This document shows positions 15,866 through 24,336 of a stretch of DNA of 51,762 nt, piece by piece. Each line of letters starts with the position of its first letter. The stretch's first letter is position 1. The notes under the pieces are model-generated. The model worked only from the letters and a program-made list of their open reading frames with translations, ran no database searches and had not been told where the DNA came from. The translations under genes were made by a program, and so were the position numbers. Origin of the DNA: Cryobacterium gelidum (GTDB lineage Bacteria; Actinomycetota; Actinomycetes; Actinomycetales; Microbacteriaceae); the NCBI RefSeq assembly GCF_004403985.1, contig NZ_SOHL01000004.1, forward strand, positions 1 to 51,762. Direction: 5' to 3'.

Positions 15866-16551
15866 GGCACGACGTGTTGCGAAGCGGATGTACGTGCGTC
15901 GAAGTGCGCGGCGAGCAGCTCGCCAGCATGTTCGACATGCGCTTGCATGGCCACGCGGGTGCCCCGTGGGTCATGCGAACGGATGCCCGCCAGCAGCTGG
16001 GCGTGATCGTCGACCGTGGCCTCGGGCCAGCCTAGGATGCTCGGATAGAACTTCCTAGGCACATATCGCGTCATCAGACCGAGCGCCCAAATGATCTTGG
16101 GGGCATCCGCGATCAGGTTGATCTCTCGGTGGAAGGCATGGTTCTTCTCCTCGAGCAGTTCGAGGTTGCCGCGTGCGGCGGCGGCGATCAGCTCGTGATG
16201 CAATGCCTCGAGCTCGGCGAGGTCGTCGGGTGTGGCGGTCGCGGCCGCTCGTGCGGCGAGCTCGCCCGCGATCAGCGCCTGCACGGTGAACAGATCGCGC
16301 ACGTCCTGCCCGGTGAGTACGGCTACCTGAAACCCGCGCCGCGGCACGAGCTCCAGAAAACCTTCCACCCGCAGCGCCTGGAGTGCCTCGCGGGCCGGCG
16401 TGGTGGAGATGCCGAGAGCGGCACCGATCGTCTCGGCGCGCACGGCTGCCCCTGGCGGCAGCTCGCCCGACATGATCAGCCCGCGCACATAGCCAGAGGC
16501 TTCATCGCTGAGCTGGGGGCGCGCGCGGGTCGAGGTACGGCGGGAAGCCAT
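15850..16551 (-). CDS. GntR-family regulator with FCD domain (FadR subfamily)
   Basis: A 233-residue transcription factor: winged helix-turn-helix at residues about 12-78 (VRAETIGAALGISTTPAREALQAL) and an all-helical FCD ligand-binding domain at about 85-215. FCD proteins usually bind a carboxylate through a metal held by Asp/His residues; the histidines in KNHAFHREI and VEHAGEL are candidates. Catabolic repressors of dicarboxylates and sugar acids are typical of this group. It is transcribed with, and downstream of, a MaoC-type hydratase and a class III CoA transferase (47-base gap), so it probably controls that divergent block and perhaps the TRAP operon. Confidence 0.9.
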   Translation of the reverse strand: MASRRTSTRARPQLSDEASGYVRGLIMSGELPPGAAVRAETIGAALGISTTPAREALQALRVEGFLELVPRRGFQVAVLTGQDVRDLFTVQALIAGELAARAAATATPDDLAELEALHHELIAAAARGNLELLEEKNHAFHREINLIADAPKIIWALGLMTRYVPRKFYPSILGWPEATVDDHAQLLAGIRSHDPRGTRVAMQAHVEHAGELLAAHFDARTSASQHVVPEPPD

Positions 16552-16598
16552 CGCGGGTCCAATCTCGGGCGGGGTACTCCTAATTTACGGCAGTGCGG

Positions 16599-17741
16599 CT
16601 AGAGCGTCAGTCCAAGCTCGGCAAGGATCTGCTCGGTGTGCTGCCCGATTGCCGGCACGGGGTCCATGCGAAACCCGGTCTCGCGGCTCGTCACCGGCGG
16701 AATGAGGCTGCGCACCGGGCCAACCGGCGAGTCGACGATCTGCCACCGACCACGCTCGGCGAGCTGAGGGTGCGCGGAGAAATCGTGCATGCTGCGCAGT
16801 TGCGCGTTGGCGATGTTGGCCCGGTCCAGTCGCGCGAGTACCTCCACCGAGGTGAGTGTGCCCAGCACGTCGAGGATCGCCGCATGCAGGTCGGGCCTGT
16901 TCTGGACCCGCAGGGCATTGCCCAGAAAATCCGGGTGCGCTCCGAGAAGAGGCAGCCCCAGCACATCCGTGCAGAACGTCGCCCATTCGCGTTCGTTCTG
17001 AATGCCGAAGAAGACCGTGCCGTCGGCAGTGTCGAAGGGACCATAGGGTGCGATCGACGCGTGCTGTGCGCCGTTTCGCTGTGGGGGAGTACCGCCGTAC
17101 TCGGCGAAGAAATAGGGCTGCTGCATCCACTCGCCAAGCGCCTCGAGCATCGACACCTCGAGCACGTCGCCGCGCCCGGTCGTGGCGCGCTGCAGCAGCG
17201 AGGTGAGGATTCCCGAGAAGGTGTACATGCCGGCGCAGACGTCCGCGATGGAAACGCCGACCTTGGCAGGGTCTTCGGGTGTGCCCGTGACGCTGAGCAG
17301 GCCGGCCTCGCACTGCACGAGCAGGTCGTAGGCCTTCTTCTGCTCGTAGCTGCCGCCGCGACCGTAGCCCGAGATGGAGGCGTGGATGAGCCGCGGGTTG
17401 AGCGCGAGGGCCTCGTCGGGTCCGAGGCCGAGCCGTTCCACGGCCCCCGGAGCGAGATTCTGCACCAGCACGTCCGCGCGGCTGACCAGCTCACGCAGCA
17501 CTGCCAGCCCCGACTCGCTCTTCAGGTCGAGCACGATGCTCTCCTTGCTGCGGTTGAGCCACACGAAGTAACTCGACATGCCGTGCACGGTCTCGTCGTA
17601 GCCACGGGCGAAGTCGCCGGTGTCGCGCTCCACCTTGATCACCCGAGCGCCGAGGTCGGCAAGCTGCCGGGTGGCGAAGGGCGCGGCGACCGCCTGCTCG
17701 AGGGAAACGACCGTAAGCCCGGCCAGTGGCAGCGCGCGCAT
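16599..17741 (-). CDS. Class III CoA transferase (mesaconate/itaconate/citramalate type)
   Basis: A 380-residue CaiB/BaiF-family enzyme that moves CoA from a donor such as succinyl-CoA to a free acid. The catalytic aspartate is D167 in VGVSIADVCAGM. The N terminus (LAGLTVVSLEQAVAAPFATRQ and GDFARGYDETVHG) closely matches the group acting on C4/C5 dicarboxylates (Mct, Ict), and it is clearly paralogous to the gene at 21471. It is separated by three bases from the MaoC-type hydratase gene upstream, which would hydrate the CoA ester it makes. Itaconate or mesaconate CoA-transferase is the favoured assignment; malate or citramalate is possible. Confidence 0.88.
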   Translation of the reverse strand: MRALPLAGLTVVSLEQAVAAPFATRQLADLGARVIKVERDTGDFARGYDETVHGMSSYFVWLNRSKESIVLDLKSESGLAVLRELVSRADVLVQNLAPGAVERLGLGPDEALALNPRLIHASISGYGRGGSYEQKKAYDLLVQCEAGLLSVTGTPEDPAKVGVSIADVCAGMYTFSGILTSLLQRATTGRGDVLEVSMLEALGEWMQQPYFFAEYGGTPPQRNGAQHASIAPYGPFDTADGTVFFGIQNEREWATFCTDVLGLPLLGAHPDFLGNALRVQNRPDLHAAILDVLGTLTSVEVLARLDRANIANAQLRSMHDFSAHPQLAERGRWQIVDSPVGPVRSLIPPVTSRETGFRMDPVPAIGQHTEQILAELGLTL

Positions 17742-17744
17742 CCG

Positions 17745-18308
17745 CTAGTTCGTTTCGGGCGTCGCCGGAAGGCTCGCCTCGCTCGGGCGGGTGTCGTCCA
17801 TGCCGGGTAGGTGCCCCTCGCGGTAGACCATGAACGTGCGCTGGTAACTCATCACGATGACGCTGTTCTGGTTGTAGCCTTCGGTCGCCACGGTCACGAG
17901 GCCCAGGGTGGGCCGCGACTTCGAGGCGCGGGTAGCCAGCACCTTGGAACGGGAGTAGATGGTGTCGCCCTCGAACACCGGGCTGGGCATGCGCACTTCG
18001 TCCCAGCCGAGGTTGGCGAACACATTCATCGACAGGTCGATGGTGGACTGCCCGGTGACGAGAGCGAGAATGAACGTGGAGTTCACGAGCGGCAGTTTGT
18101 ACTCGGTGCGCAGGGCGAAGTTGCTATCGATGTGAGTCTTGGCCACGTTCTGGGTCATCAGCGTGAACATCTGGTTGTCGCCCTCGGTGACAGTCTTACC
18201 CAGCGGGTGGTAATAGATGTCGCCCACGGCGAAGTCCTCCCAGAGGCGGCCGGTCCAGCCCGCGACGACGCGTCCAGTGGAATCGGGGGACAGGGTGTGC
18301 TCGGCCAT
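17745..18308 (-). CDS. MaoC-family hydratase (itaconyl-/mesaconyl-CoA hydratase-like)
   Basis: A 187-residue hot-dog fold hydratase. Family landmarks are GKTVTEGDNQMFTLMTQN (about residues 37-54) and PLVNSTFILALVTGQS (73-88), and F-EGDTIYSRSKVL (113-125), as in Mch/Ich/Meh proteins that add water to mesaconyl-CoA or itaconyl-CoA to form citramalyl- or methylmalyl-CoA. It is the first gene of a minus-strand operon with a CoA transferase and a GntR regulator, and is divergent from the acyl-CoA dehydrogenase and CitE-like lyase genes. The set activate-hydrate-cleave is what known itaconate and mesaconate pathways use. Exact substrate cannot be read from sequence. Confidence 0.88.
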   Translation of the reverse strand: MAEHTLSPDSTGRVVAGWTGRLWEDFAVGDIYYHPLGKTVTEGDNQMFTLMTQNVAKTHIDSNFALRTEYKLPLVNSTFILALVTGQSTIDLSMNVFANLGWDEVRMPSPVFEGDTIYSRSKVLATRASKSRPTLGLVTVATEGYNQNSVIVMSYQRTFMVYREGHLPGMDDTRPSEASLPATPETN

Positions 18309-18328
18309 GGATCGGTCTCCTCGTAAAA

Positions 18329-18429
18329 AATATATTATCTATTCTGGCTAGTTTCCGGCAGAAATAGGAGGAAGTCAAGCGAGTCGACGTGCAGGTGGAC
18401 GCCCTAGCGCGCAATGAATATATTATGTA
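18329..18429. promoter_or_regulatory. Divergent promoter region with repeated AT-rich sites
   Basis: The 165-base gap between the divergent hydratase and acyl-CoA dehydrogenase genes has two copies of AATATATTATSTA (18329-18341 with C, 18417-18429 with G), one near each gene start. They stand out from the GC-rich surroundings and resemble the repeats at 21416-21447. I infer they are -10 regions combined with binding sites for one of the FCD GntR proteins encoded nearby. Confidence 0.45.
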
Positions 18430-18473
18430 GTCTCATATCGACCGGCTCGCCCGGCACTCGATAAGGAGCCTTC

Positions 18474-19673
18474 ATGTCAGACCTGCTCGACACCGCACCG
18501 GCCACTCGGCAGGCCTCGCCTGAATTCTCGCTCCAGGAGATTCGCGAGTTCACCCGACACCTCTGCGCAGGCTTTCCCGACGAGTACTGGCGTACGAGCG
18601 ACCGCGACCGCAGCTACCCGCAGGAATTCGTGGAGACTCTCACCCGGGCCCGACTGCTCAGCGCCCTCATCCCTACCGAGTACGGCGGCCTCGGGTACAC
18701 CCTCACCCAGGCCAGCGTGATCATGGAAGAAATCAACCGGTCGGGCGGTCATTCCGCCGCCTGTCACGCCCAGATGTACATCATGGGCGCGCTGCTGCGC
18801 CACGGCACGGCCGCCCAGAAGGCCGAGTATCTGCCGGAGATCGCGGCCGGCCGGCTGCGACTGCAGGCGTTCTCGGTCACCGAGGATGCCGCGGGCCTGG
18901 ACACCACGAGCATCCTCACCCGCGCCGAGGCCAATGGCGATGATTTCGTGATCACCGGCCACAAGAACTGGACCAGCCGCTTCAACGACTCCGACCTGGC
19001 CATGGTACTGGCCCGCACGAGCGACCGGGGCGCCGACAAGACCGTGGGCCTCACCCTGTTCCTCGTCGACCTGCGCCAGGTTCGTGCCGAGCAGCCGCAC
19101 ACCATTGAAGCCATCCCGGTGCGCACCATGTTCAACTACGCCACCAACCAGGTGCACTACCGCGGCATGCGGGTGCCCAAAAGTGCGGTGATCGGCGAGG
19201 TCGACCGCGGTTTCCGCTACGTGTTGGACGGCTGGAATGCCGAGCGCATCCTGCTGTCGGCTGAGGCCATCGGTGACGGCTACTGGTTCAGCGCCCGGGC
19301 CAGCGCCTATGCGAACAGCCGCGAGGTCTTCGGTCGCCCGATCGGCAGCAACCAGGGAGTGCAGTTTCCCATCGCCGACGCCTACATGAAGGTGCGCGCG
19401 GCCGACCTGATGCGCTACGAAGCCGCCCGTCTCTTCGATGCTGGCGCGCCCTGCGGCGCCGAGGCCAACATGGCCAAGCACCTTTCCTCGGAGGCCAGCT
19501 GGGCCGCCGCCAACGCGTGCCTCGACACCCACGGCGGCTACGGATTCGTGGACGAGTACGACGTGGAGCGCAAGTTCCGCGAGACCCGCATGTTCCAGAC
19601 CGCTCCGGTGAGCAATAACCTGATCAAGAGTTTCGTGGCCACCAAGGTGCTTGGCCTGCCCCGCTCGTACTGA
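18474..19673 (+). CDS. Acyl-CoA dehydrogenase
   Basis: A 399-residue FAD-dependent acyl-CoA dehydrogenase, expected to form an alpha,beta double bond. Visible landmarks are FSVTEDAAGLDTTS (residues about 133-146), the tryptophan region HKNWTSRF (163-170), and LDTHGGYGFVDEYDVER near the C terminus. The usual EGT glutamate position reads APVSNN, as in a subgroup that probably uses a helix-G glutamate instead (candidate E257 in WNAERIL). In this cluster methylsuccinyl-CoA to mesaconyl-CoA is an attractive reaction, but known methylsuccinyl-CoA dehydrogenases are longer (about 550 residues), so this is only a hypothesis. It precedes the CitE-like lyase by 38 bases on the same strand. Confidence 0.85.
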   Translation: MSDLLDTAPATRQASPEFSLQEIREFTRHLCAGFPDEYWRTSDRDRSYPQEFVETLTRARLLSALIPTEYGGLGYTLTQASVIMEEINRSGGHSAACHAQMYIMGALLRHGTAAQKAEYLPEIAAGRLRLQAFSVTEDAAGLDTTSILTRAEANGDDFVITGHKNWTSRFNDSDLAMVLARTSDRGADKTVGLTLFLVDLRQVRAEQPHTIEAIPVRTMFNYATNQVHYRGMRVPKSAVIGEVDRGFRYVLDGWNAERILLSAEAIGDGYWFSARASAYANSREVFGRPIGSNQGVQFPIADAYMKVRAADLMRYEAARLFDAGAPCGAEANMAKHLSSEASWAAANACLDTHGGYGFVDEYDVERKFRETRMFQTAPVSNNLIKSFVATKVLGLPRSY

Positions 19674-19711
19674 GCGCCACCGATCTCGTGCCGATCAACC
19701 CAGGAGACACC

Positions 19712-20572
19712 ATGCCCCGTACCACCACGGCCAGCGCCGTCACCGCCCTGTTCGTGCCCGGCGACCGGCCAGAGCGCTTTCGCAAGGCCACCGGTTCAGC
19801 GGCCGACGTCGTCATTATCGACCTCGAAGACGCCGTCGCACCCGAGTGCAAAGCGGATGCCCTGGCCGCCATCCTCGAGCACCTTGCCGCCGGCCCCGAC
19901 CCGGTTCGCGCCCTCGTGCGCGTCAACGCCGAGGGGGCCGTGAGCCTGCCCGCGGAGCTCGCAGCTCTCCGTGACCTCGCCGCGCGGCCCGGCCACGGTT
20001 TGCTCGGCCTCGTCGTGCCCAAGGCCGAAAACCCCGAACTGCTCCGCGAGGTTGCGGCCGCGTTTGCCGGGGTCGCCGGGCCGCCGCTCGCGCTCGTGGC
20101 GCTGATTGAGTCCGCCGCCGGCGTGCAGAACGCGCCCGAGCTGGCCCGGGTGCCAGGCGTGACTCGGTTGGCCTTCGGCGCCATCGACTATGCCCTCGAT
20201 ATCAACGCCGGTGCTGGCGACCGCGTGCTCGACTACGCCCGCTCGGCTATCGTCGTCGCCTCGCGCGCGGCCGGCCTCGATGCGCCGCTTGACTCGCCGA
20301 GCGTGCAAATCAGTGACGCCGGGGCAGTGACCGATTCGGCCGCCCTCGCCCGGCAGTTCGGCTTTGGCGGCAAGCTCTGCATCCACCCCGCCCAGCTCGA
20401 ACCGGTGGCGGCCGCGTTCCGCCCCACGCCGGCCGAGATCGACTGGGCACGCAGCGTGATCGGCGCCACCGGGGGGGCAGCCCAGGTGAACGGACAGATG
20501 ATCGACCGCCCGGTCACCGTACGGGCCGAGCGCATCCTCGCCCGCCGCGGGGCAGAGGTCGCGCAAGCGTGA
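19712..20572 (+). CDS. CitE-like (S)-citramalyl-CoA/malyl-CoA lyase
   Basis: A 286-residue member of the HpcH/HpaI-CitE superfamily, metal-dependent TIM-barrel lyases that split 3-hydroxyacyl-CoA esters. Landmarks are FVPGDRPERFRKA (residues about 14-26), VVIIDLEDAVAP (33-44), metal-binding acids in LIESAAGV and FGAIDYALDI, and the C-terminal GFGGKLCIHPAQ. ATG 19712 has an AGGAGA ribosome binding site five bases upstream and is preferred over GTG 19688. With a CoA transferase and a MaoC-type hydratase alongside, cleavage of citramalyl-CoA to acetyl-CoA plus pyruvate is the most likely role. It is not part of a citrate lyase complex: no CitD or CitF is present. Confidence 0.88.
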   Translation: MPRTTTASAVTALFVPGDRPERFRKATGSAADVVIIDLEDAVAPECKADALAAILEHLAAGPDPVRALVRVNAEGAVSLPAELAALRDLAARPGHGLLGLVVPKAENPELLREVAAAFAGVAGPPLALVALIESAAGVQNAPELARVPGVTRLAFGAIDYALDINAGAGDRVLDYARSAIVVASRAAGLDAPLDSPSVQISDAGAVTDSAALARQFGFGGKLCIHPAQLEPVAAAFRPTPAEIDWARSVIGATGGAAQVNGQMIDRPVTVRAERILARRGAEVAQA

Positions 20573-20637
20573 ACGTGTCCGGGCGGTGCGCTCAGCGCAA
20601 CCCACGACATCCGTTGCCCCGGTCCACGAGCCGCGCG

Positions 20638-21321
20638 TCAGTCGTTGGCGATATCGAAGGGGTCAGCGGGCGGCTTGCCGGTGTAGCGCGCGTTCAGGGC
20701 GATAAAGCTGCGTGACACGTGATGCTCGAGGGCCAGCCCGGCCGCCTCGGCGTCGCCGGCGCGCACGGCCTCGAGCATGGCCCGGTGCTCGGTTTCGGAG
20801 TCTTCGGCCGGCTCGGGGGAGTCGAGCAGTAGGTCCCACGGGAATACGCGCCAGAGCACGTCGATCTCTTCGACCAGACTCGGAATGCCGCACCGCTCGT
20901 AGAAGAAGAAGTGAAAGCGCTTGTTCAGCTGGCGGGCGGAATCCGAATCGTGCCGGGCTGTCGCCGCATTCAGCTCGTCGAGCAGCAATTCGGCTTGGCG
21001 CAGTTCGAGCGGGGAGAGCCGGATGGCCGCGCGCCGCATGGCGTAGCTCTCGGTGAGCCGGCGAATGATGTAGGTGGCCTTTGCTCGCTCGAAGTTGATG
21101 CCGGCGACCCTCACGCCGCGCCGCGGCTCGCTCACCACGAGGTTCTCGGCCTCGAGGGCGCGCAGCGCCTCGCGCACCGGAGTGATGCTGCTGCTGAATT
21201 GGCGGGCCAGTTCGTCCTGGGGCAGCTTCGCACCGCGTGGCAGATTGCCGCTGAGAATCAGGCGTCGCAGTTCATCGACGATCTGATCCCGCTTTGTGGG
21301 GAGCGCCTCGGTCATTCCCAT
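20638..21321 (-). CDS. GntR-family regulator with FCD domain
   Basis: A 227-residue FadR-subfamily repressor: winged helix-turn-helix at residues about 10-75 (LPQDELARQFSSSITPVREALRALEAENLV) and an FCD domain behind it. ATG 21321 is chosen because AAGGAA lies six bases upstream; the frame stays open to 21366. It is divergent from the second CoA transferase gene, and the region between carries paired AT-rich repeats that are likely operator sites. The paralogous regulator at 15850 is distinct in sequence, so the C5 block seems to have two regulators, perhaps for different acids. Confidence 0.88.
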   Translation of the reverse strand: MGMTEALPTKRDQIVDELRRLILSGNLPRGAKLPQDELARQFSSSITPVREALRALEAENLVVSEPRRGVRVAGINFERAKATYIIRRLTESYAMRRAAIRLSPLELRQAELLLDELNAATARHDSDSARQLNKRFHFFFYERCGIPSLVEEIDVLWRVFPWDLLLDSPEPAEDSETEHRAMLEAVRAGDAEAAGLALEHHVSRSFIALNARYTGKPPADPFDIAND

Positions 21322-21415
21322 CAGATTTCCTTGCATTCTTCGCGGGGTCGCGGTCCAGGATGACACTCTATCCGAACCGCATCCACCGGACGAGGGGTAG
21401 ATGCCTCCGTTTCAA

Positions 21416-21447
21416 AATGATACATTATTTAGAGAATCATACATTTT
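21416..21447 (+). promoter_or_regulatory. Paired AT-rich operator-like repeats before the second CoA transferase gene
   Basis: Two copies of AATSATACATT occur at about 21416-21426 (AATGATACATT, an AATG/CATT dyad) and 21435-21445 (AATCATACATT), 19 bases apart. This resembles the AATGCATT pair at 12749-12776 and the sites at 18329 and 18417. The location between a GntR gene and its divergent catabolic gene is typical of an FCD-regulator operator. Confidence 0.5.
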
Positions 21448-21470
21448 ATCCTCAGCGTTGAAGGTTGAAC

Positions 21471-22658
21471 ATGTCGAAGACTCTGCCCCTCGAGGGCCTC
21501 ACTGTGATTTCCTGCGAACACGCCGTCGCCGCACCTCTGGCCACCCGCCACCTCGCTGACCAGGGCGCCCGGGTGATCAAGATCGAACGGCCCGGTGCGG
21601 GCGACTTCGCACGCAGCTACGACGAAACGGTGCACGGCTTGTCTAGCCATTTCGTCTGGCTTAATCGCAACAAGGAGAGCCTCACCCTTGACCTCAAGCG
21701 GCCAGAGGCCCTGGAGATCATGCACGAACTGCTCGCCACCGCCGACGTTTTCGTGCAGAACCTGGCCCCCGACGCTGCTTCGCGCCTCGGTCTCGGCGCT
21801 GCCGACTTGAGAAAGCGCTACCCGAAATTGATCACGTGTTCCATCAGTGGGTACGGCAGCAGCGGACCGTACCGAGACGCCAAGGCGTACGACCTGCTGA
21901 TTCAGAGCGAGGCCGGGCTTGTCGCGATCACCGGCACCTCGGAGGCTCCAGCGAAAACCGGCATTCCTACGGCGGACATCGGCGCCGGCATGTATGCCCT
22001 CACCGGAATCCTCACGGCCCTGCTGCAGCGCGAGCGCACCGGAGAGGGTTCAGAAATTGAGGTGAGCTTGTTTGATTCCGTCGTCGAGTGGATGGGGTAT
22101 CCGCTCTATTACACCGAATATGGCGGTACCGCCCCCGCGCGGGCCGGCACCAGCCACGCGACGATCGCCCCCTACGGCACATTCCGTGCGGGGGACGGCG
22201 TGGACGTGGTGCTCTCCGTGCAGAACGACCGGGAGTGGGCCACGTTCTGCGCCGGCGTGTTGGAACGGCTTGATCTCGTCAGCGACGAGCGGTTCGCCAC
22301 GAGCGCCGCACGAGTGGCGCACCGCACCGAGCTACATTCCGTGGTCGATGCCGTCTTCGCCATCCACGACGGGACGGAGATGGAACGCCGCCTGTGCGAC
22401 GCGAAGGTGGCCTTCGCCCGGCAGCGCGAGGTGAAGGACGTGCTCACCCACCCGCAGCTCGCTGCGCGAGACCGTTGGCGCACCGTCGAAACCTCGGCCG
22501 GTCCGGTGCGGGCGCTGCTACCGGCCGTGACGGTGGTGGGGCAGGCGGCGCGCATGGACCCGGTGCCCGACGTCGGTGCCGACAACCGGTCCATCCTGCA
22601 CGGCCTCGGCTATAGCCCCGCGGCCATCGACGAGCTCAGCGGCGCGGGGGTGCTGTGA
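21471..22658 (+). CDS. Class III CoA transferase (C4/C5 dicarboxylate type)
   Basis: A 395-residue CaiB/BaiF-family CoA transferase, paralogue of the one at 16599 (shared [40 protein letters not shown]). The active-site aspartate is in [14 protein letters not shown] (about residue 169). ATG 21471 is preferred over TTG 21465, with GAAGG upstream. The stop codon overlaps the ATG of the class I fumarase gene (TGATG), so the two are coupled: the fumarase/mesaconase could make (S)-citramalate from mesaconate and this enzyme could activate it, as in the mesaconate route described for Burkholderia xenovorans. L-malate is an alternative acceptor. Confidence 0.88.
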   Translation: MSKTLPLEGLTVISCEHAVAAPLATRHLADQGARVIKIERPGAGDFARSYDETVHGLSSHFVWLNRNKESLTLDLKRPEALEIMHELLATADVFVQNLAPDAASRLGLGAADLRKRYPKLITCSISGYGSSGPYRDAKAYDLLIQSEAGLVAITGTSEAPAKTGIPTADIGAGMYALTGILTALLQRERTGEGSEIEVSLFDSVVEWMGYPLYYTEYGGTAPARAGTSHATIAPYGTFRAGDGVDVVLSVQNDREWATFCAGVLERLDLVSDERFATSAARVAHRTELHSVVDAVFAIHDGTEMERRLCDAKVAFARQREVKDVLTHPQLAARDRWRTVETSAGPVRALLPAVTVVGQAARMDPVPDVGADNRSILHGLGYSPAAIDELSGAGVL

Positions 22659-24316
22659 TGGCCGAGTTCGCCTATGTCGACCAGTTGCCGCTCGGCCCCA
22701 ACGACACCCCGATGCGTCGCCTTGACGTGGCCGGCTACCGGGTACGGGGGAGCGGAGACGATGCCGTGCTTGAGGTCGACCAGTCAGCCATTCAGACCCT
22801 CGCCGACGCGGCGTTTCGCGACCTGGCCCACTTTCTGCGTCCCGCTCACCTGGCCCAGTTGCGCCGCATCATCGACGACCCGGAGTCTTCAGCGAACGAC
22901 CGATACGTGGCACTCGACCTGCTGCAGAACGCCAACGTCGCCTCCGGCGGAGTGCTGCCCATGTGTCAGGACACCGGAACGGCCATCATCTCCGCCAAGC
23001 GGGGCCACCGCATCCAGACCGACGGAACGGATGCTCGCAGCCTCAGCCACGGCGTCTATCAGGCGTACCAGGACCTCAACCTGCGCTACTCGCAGATGTC
23101 CCCGGTCGATATGTGGACCGAGGCGAATACGCAGAACAACCTGCCCGCGCAGATCGAGATCGGCCTCGGGCAGGGGCTGGAGTACGAGTTCCTCTTCATG
23201 GCGAAGGGTGGCGGCAGCGCCAACAAGTCCTTCCTCTATCAGGAGACCAAATCGATCCTCGACGAGAAGAGAATGCTCGAGTTCCTGAAGGCGAAGATTG
23301 AGAGCATCGGAACCGCGGCCTGCCCGCCGTACCATCTCGCCGTTGTGATCGGCGGAACCAGCGCAGAATTTGCCCTGAAGACCGCCAAGCTCGCCTCGGC
23401 CCACTATCTCGACACCCTGCCCGAGCAGGGCAGTGACGCTGGCCACGGCTATCGCGACCAAGACTTCGAGCAGCAGGTGTTCGAGCTCACTACCCAGCTC
23501 GGTTTCGGCGCCCAGTTCGGCGGAAAGTACTTCTGCCACGACGTGCGGGTGGTGCGCCTGCCGCGCCACGGTGGCTCGCTGCCCATTGCGATCGCGGTGT
23601 CCTGCTCGGCCGACCGTCAGGTCCTCGGCCGGATCACCCCGGAAGGCGTGTTCCTCGAAGAACTCGAACGCGACCCGGCCCGGTTCATCCCGAGCACCGG
23701 GCTGGCAGAGATCACGGATGCCTCGGCATCCGTTGCCATCGACCTCACGGTGCCAATGACCGAGATCCGTGCCCAGTTGAGCGCCTGCTCGGTGAGTACG
23801 CGCCTCTCACTGACCGGCACCCTGATCGTGGCCCGCGACATCGTGCACGCGAGGATTCGCGAGCGGGTGGCGCGCGGCGAAGGCATACCCGACTACCTGC
23901 TGGAGCATCCGGTCTACTACGCCGGTCCGGCGAAAACACCCGAAGGCCTGCCGTCAGGATCGTTCGGTCCCACGACGGCCGGCCGCATGGACGGCTACGT
24001 AGCCGAATTCCAAGCGCTCGACGCCTCGCTCGTGATGCTCGCCAAGGGCAACCGCTCGGCGGCCGTCACAGCGTCCTGCCATGCCAATGGCGGGTTCTAC
24101 CTCGGCTCGGTGGGCGGCCCAGCCGCACGGCTGGCGCAGGACTGCATCCGCTCGGTCGAGGTCATCGACTACGCCGAGCTGGGAATGGAAGCCGTCTTCC
24201 GCGTGGAAGTGGAAAACTTCCCTGCCTTCCTCGTAGTCGACGACAAGGGAAACGATTTTTTCAAGAAAGACGACCGCACCTTCGTGGGACTCAGCCCCAC
24301 CCGCCTGCGGTCCTGA
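22658..24316 (+). CDS. Class I Fe-S fumarase / mesaconase
   Basis: A 552-residue class I (oxygen-sensitive, 4Fe-4S) hydratase. The three cluster cysteines are visible: C103 in [11 protein letters not shown]222 in TAACPPYH and C316 in VSCSADR. Other landmarks are [14 protein letters not shown] and, in the C-terminal domain, [14 protein letters not shown] and [10 protein letters not shown]. Class I enzymes interconvert fumarate and malate; several also act as mesaconases. The tight link to a C5-type CoA transferase (overlapping start and stop) favours mesaconate to (S)-citramalate here. A truncated copy of its 3' end survives at 7858-7894, showing that the fumarase-PrpD junction existed before the duplication. 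Confidence 0.92.
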   Translation: MAEFAYVDQLPLGPNDTPMRRLDVAGYRVRGSGDDAVLEVDQSAIQTLADAAFRDLAHFLRPAHLAQLRRIIDDPESSANDRYVALDLLQNANVASGGVLPMCQDTGTAIISAKRGHRIQTDGTDARSLSHGVYQAYQDLNLRYSQMSPVDMWTEANTQNNLPAQIEIGLGQGLEYEFLFMAKGGGSANKSFLYQETKSILDEKRMLEFLKAKIESIGTAACPPYHLAVVIGGTSAEFALKTAKLASAHYLDTLPEQGSDAGHGYRDQDFEQQVFELTTQLGFGAQFGGKYFCHDVRVVRLPRHGGSLPIAIAVSCSADRQVLGRITPEGVFLEELERDPARFIPSTGLAEITDASASVAIDLTVPMTEIRAQLSACSVSTRLSLTGTLIVARDIVHARIRERVARGEGIPDYLLEHPVYYAGPAKTPEGLPSGSFGPTTAGRMDGYVAEFQALDASLVMLAKGNRSAAVTASCHANGGFYLGSVGGPAARLAQDCIRSVEVIDYAELGMEAVFRVEVENFPAFLVVDDKGNDFFKKDDRTFVGLSPTRLRS

Positions 24317-24336
24317 TCGCTATGAAAGGCACCGAC

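Noticed and set aside
16599..22658. The two C5-type CoA transferases as a recent duplication
   Set aside because: They are related but differ widely along the whole length, as do the two GntR regulators, so they are more likely separate specialised enzymes than a recent copy.
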